DNA of 16,031 nt, taken from contig CAIOUK010000093.1 of assembly GCA_903861445.1 (NCBI GenBank), positions 1 to 16,031 on the forward strand, written 5' to 3'. The first letter of the stretch is position 1. Every line of letters begins with the position of its first letter. This document shows, piece after piece, positions 13,655-16,031 of this stretch. Below the pieces are notes generated by a model. The model saw nothing but the letters and a program-made list of their open reading frames with translations, had not been told where the DNA came from and searched no databases. Position numbers and translations under genes: made by a program. Source of the DNA: an uncultured Verrucomicrobia subdivision 3 bacterium (lineage in GTDB: Bacteria; Verrucomicrobiota; Verrucomicrobiia; Limisphaerales; UBA11358).

Positions 13655-14583
13655 ACGAATTTGAACTCATCGCCCGTTTGACTAAAACGCTACCGACCAA
13701 TGAAACCGTCTTGGCTGGTGCCGGCGACGACTGCGCCGTGCTCGATTTCGGCGTGCCGGAAAAATTGATTCTGTTCAAAACCGACGCGGTGGTGGAAGGC
13801 ATTCATTTCACGCGCGAAACCCCGCCGAAAAAAATCGGGCGCAAGGCACTAGCCCGTTGCCTGAGCGACATCGCCGCGATGGCCGGCACGCCAACCGCCG
13901 CGCTGGTGACTCTGGCGTTGCCGGAAAAGTTTGAGGTGGAATTCGTCGGCAAAATTTACGATGGACTGAATGCCGTCGCCGAACAATTTGGCGTTGCCAT
14001 TGTCGGCGGCGAGACGACGACGAATCCCGAACGCATTTTGATTTCCATCGCACTGCTCGGCACCGTGCCGCGTGGTAAACAGGTTTTGCGGAGTGGCGCA
14101 AAAGTTGGCGATGCCATTTTTGTCACCGGCGAACTCGGCGGTTCACTGGCCGGCAAGCATCTGGACTTTGAACCGCGATTGAAAGAAGCCCGCTGGCTGG
14201 CGGAACATTTTCATCTCCACGCGCTGATGGATTTGAGCGACGGCCTCGCCGGTGATTTGCAGCACATTCTCAACGCCAGCAAAGTGGGGGCGGTAATTTT
14301 GAAATCAGCGCTGCCGGTTGCACACGCAGCAAAATTGCGCGCCAAGGAAAATTCCAGCGCCAAACCGGCGGCACTCGCCGCGCTGACCGACGGCGAAGAT
14401 TTTGAATTGCTGTTCACCGTTGCCAGCAAAGACGCGGTGAAACTGTTGGACACGTGGAAGAAGAAGTTTCCGCAACTTAAATTGAGCTGCATCGGCAAAA
14501 TCGTCGCCGGCGACGGCATTTTGCTACGCGATAAAAATGGCTCGCACAAACTCAACGCACACGGCTACGTTCATTTTTCCTAG
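13651..14583 (+). CDS. thiL: Thiamine-monophosphate kinase
   Basis: A 310-residue enzyme of the PurM/AIR-synthetase-like fold that phosphorylates thiamine monophosphate to thiamine diphosphate with ATP, the last step of cofactor synthesis. The motifs appear in order: GAGDDCAVL (D26, D27) and FKTDAVVEGIHF for metal and ATP binding, LSDIAAMAGTP (D73), VGGETTTNP at 118-125, LMDLSDGLAGDL and LTDGEDFELLF in the C-terminal half. Most ThiL proteins have GGDTT at the fourth motif; here Glu121 replaces the Asp, a conservative change at a metal-site position. The ATG at 13651 (MNEFELIARL) matches the family start; the open frame upstream to 13555 overlaps the protease gene and is not used. It overlaps the protease gene by 4 bases. 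Confidence 0.94.
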   Translation: MNEFELIARLTKTLPTNETVLAGAGDDCAVLDFGVPEKLILFKTDAVVEGIHFTRETPPKKIGRKALARCLSDIAAMAGTPTAALVTLALPEKFEVEFVGKIYDGLNAVAEQFGVAIVGGETTTNPERILISIALLGTVPRGKQVLRSGAKVGDAIFVTGELGGSLAGKHLDFEPRLKEARWLAEHFHLHALMDLSDGLAGDLQHILNASKVGAVILKSALPVAHAAKLRAKENSSAKPAALAALTDGEDFELLFTVASKDAVKLLDTWKKKFPQLKLSCIGKIVAGDGILLRDKNGSHKLNAHGYVHFS

Positions 14584-14711
14584 GATTTTTGAGGTAAACT
14601 GGCAATTTGCCATCCAAATCTGCACCCGATTTTGGGGTAGTTTGTGAGGTGAAAAAGTTTGCACCGGCGGGAATTTGGCGGAAAGTTAAGCTAAATATCA
14701 AAACCACCACC

Positions 14712-15527
14712 ATGAATTTGATTCCCTTCAACCGGAAGCCATTGGCCTTCACGTTGATTGAACTCCTCGTTGTCATCGCCATCGTTGGAATTCTGGCGGC
14801 GTTGTTGCTGCCGGCCATCGCCGGGGCGAAGAACCGAGCCAAAAGTATGGGTTGCCTCAGCAATGAAAAGCAGATCACACTTTCGCTGACCATGTATATA
14901 AACGACAACAACGGGAATCTGATGGGATATCCAAGTGGTAATACTACTTGGGTAGGGCAACTCCAGACTAATTATAATGCGATCAAATCTGCCCGTTTTT
15001 GCCCAGCCGCTCCCGATCCAACGCCTAATGCGTGGGTTAGCCAAAATACAGTTACCCCCGGCGTGGGTCAGGGCATGGCAGATTATCCTTGGAATAACGC
15101 TTGGATGGGAGCTGCAGAGATGGGCAGCTATGGCTTAAATAACTGGTTATATGTTTCCAATTCGGCGGCTCCGCCGCACTGGAGCAATGGGACCGCCCCT
15201 GATTTTTATCGAAAAGAATCAAATTTTTACGGCCCCACCAAAACTCCGATGTTTGGCGATTGCATTGCTGTGGATGGCGAGGTTTTCATCGGCGATCCCG
15301 CTAATACAGATTTGTATAATGGTGGCAATTCAGGCATCGGACGATTTCAAATTGCCCGCCATGGAGCCAAGTCAGGCAATGCCGCGCCGAGAAGCGTCTC
15401 CGGTAACGTCCTGCCGGGCAACATTAACATGAGTTTTGCGGATGGGCATTCTGAATCAGTTTCGCTGAGTATGAGCGAAATCAAAACCAACCTTTACTGG
15501 AGTCTCAATCCCAACTGGCCGCACTGA
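14712..15527 (+). CDS. Prepilin-type protein with H-X9-DG-like C-terminus
   Basis: A 271-residue pseudopilin-like protein. After the short basic leader MNLIPFNRKPLA the class III signal FTLIELLVVIAIVGILAALLLPA gives a prepilin-peptidase cleavage site before F13, with E17 as the conserved Glu+5 and one membrane helix. Residue -1 is Ala, where Gly is usual. The body is rich in Asn, Gly, Trp and Tyr (for example NNGNLMGYPSGNTTWVG) and ends with NINMSFADGHSESVSL, the pattern of the prepilin-type 'H-X9-DG' proteins abundant in Verrucomicrobiota and Planctomycetota. These are probably minor pseudopilins or envelope/surface proteins; the role is unknown. The ATG at 14712 is set by the leader. The DNA is visibly less GC-rich than thiL and tsaE on either side, and the upstream gap 14584-14711 holds only a small palindrome near 14600. 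Confidence 0.9.
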   Translation: MNLIPFNRKPLAFTLIELLVVIAIVGILAALLLPAIAGAKNRAKSMGCLSNEKQITLSLTMYINDNNGNLMGYPSGNTTWVGQLQTNYNAIKSARFCPAAPDPTPNAWVSQNTVTPGVGQGMADYPWNNAWMGAAEMGSYGLNNWLYVSNSAAPPHWSNGTAPDFYRKESNFYGPTKTPMFGDCIAVDGEVFIGDPANTDLYNGGNSGIGRFQIARHGAKSGNAAPRSVSGNVLPGNINMSFADGHSESVSLSMSEIKTNLYWSLNPNWPH

Positions 15528-15631
15528 TTCCGGCGGAAAAACCCTTCAATACCTTGGCCCGCTGGATTTGAGCGCAGCGGGTGAAGAAACCTTTGCGTCC
15601 GGGTGCCTTCGCTGTTTTAATTTCCCTTCAG

Positions 15632-15697
15632 GTTTTCACCAGCACAAAATCTGGTGCTCACAAACTGAACGTGCATGGCCACATTTATTTCGCATAA
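15632..15697 (+). pseudogene. Apparent remnant of a second thiL 3' end
   Basis: Translation of 15632-15697 reads VFTSTKSGAHKLNVHGHIYFA then TAA. The end of the intact ThiL reads LLRDKNGSHKLNAHGYVHFS then TAG. Over the last 15 codons including the stop (15653-15697 versus 14539-14583) I count 31 of 45 identical bases with no gap. The tail overlaps the tsaE start by 23 bases in another frame. It has no start codon or upstream ThiL sequence, so it is a remnant and not a gene. Similarity becomes too weak to trust upstream of about 15632. Confidence 0.55.
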
Positions 15698-16031
15698 TCC
15701 GGCAGAAACCGAATCGCTCGGCGAGCAGTTCGGCCGCGCGGCACAGCGTGGTTGGGTCCTCGCCTTGAGCGGCGACCTCGGGGCGGGCAAGACGCAGTTC
15801 GTGCGTGGGCTGGCGCGCGGGCTGGGCTGCGCGGGTCGTGTGCATTCGCCGACGTTCACGCTGGTCAATGAATACGGCGGCGGACGGCTGACACTCTTTC
15901 ACCTCGACCTGTATCGGCTGGAAACGCCGGCGCAAATCTTGAGCGCCGGCATTGAGGAATATCTGACGCCGGCTGGCGTCAGCGTGGTGGAATGGGCCGA
16001 AAGAATTTACGATTTGCGATTGATGATTTGC
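15675..16031 (+). CDS. tsaE: tRNA t6A synthesis ATPase, N-terminal part (3' end outside window)
   Basis: This is 119 codons of TsaE, the P-loop ATPase that works with TsaB and TsaD to make N6-threonylcarbamoyladenosine (t6A) at position 37 of ANN-decoding tRNAs. The Walker A motif LSGDLGAGKT is at residues 31-40. The family-specific VHSPTFTLVNEYGGG follows at 57-70, then FHLDLYRL with the metal-binding Asp (D78), GIEEYL and VVEWAERI. The typical length is near 140-160 residues, so about 20-40 are beyond the window edge. The ATG at 15675 is chosen because MATFISHNPAETESLGE matches the usual N-terminus. No Shine-Dalgarno is obvious. The gap upstream (15528-15674) holds the thiL-like tail and a 6-bp hairpin (15558-15563 with 15576-15581). 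Confidence 0.93.
   Translation, partial: MATFISHNPAETESLGEQFGRAAQRGWVLALSGDLGAGKTQFVRGLARGLGCAGRVHSPTFTLVNEYGGGRLTLFHLDLYRLETPAQILSAGIEEYLTPAGVSVVEWAERIYDLRLMIC

Overview
The window looks like ordinary chromosomal core DNA from a member of the Verrucomicrobiota, most like the Pedosphaera/Limisphaerales group. This rests on several things: a prepilin-type protein with an FTLIELLVVIAI leader and a C-terminal FADGH motif, palindromic repeat clusters between genes, weak or absent Shine-Dalgarno sequences with some GTG/TTG starts, a stand-alone FIST protein, and a DAP-type lysine pathway gene. The taxon is an inference from gene style and not from a marker-gene comparison. No rRNA, tRNA, CRISPR array, transposase, phage or plasmid gene was recognised.

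Layout from left to right. The 3' part of tyrS (1-654) meets, stop codon against stop codon, a secreted HEAT-repeat protein on the minus strand (655-2370). A gene-free stretch (2371-2701) holds a 142-bp nested palindrome resembling a REP/BIME unit. A squalene/phytoene synthase family gene and a secreted Ala/Lys/Glu-rich coiled-coil protein follow, closed by a clear intrinsic terminator. Next comes a co-directional run: lysA, a FIST-domain protein, an arginine/proline-rich disordered protein, a SufE-like sulfur acceptor and a TatD-family hydrolase. This run converges on tcdA through a second palindromic element whose outer arms contain the stop codons of both genes.

The 10147-10405 gap has open frames on both strands that may be a gene remnant. 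It is followed on the minus strand by a small hypothetical gene and a large YyaL/SPATA20 (DUF255) thioredoxin-domain protein. Divergent from that is a CPBP membrane protease overlapping thiL by 4 bp, then a prepilin-type protein, then the 5' part of tsaE, cut by the window end.

Functional threads: cell-wall/lysine precursor synthesis (lysA), thiamine diphosphate synthesis (thiL), isoprenoid chemistry (squalene/phytoene synthase) and tRNA biology (tyrS, tsaE for t6A, tcdA for cyclic t6A). The SufE-like protein and TcdA may work together as CsdE and CsdL/TcdA do in E. coli. The most unusual observations are the two palindromic elements and an apparent second, diverged thiL 3' end directly upstream of tsaE, suggesting that the prepilin gene lies inside a formerly continuous thiL-tsaE unit. 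I see no convincing new multi-gene system.
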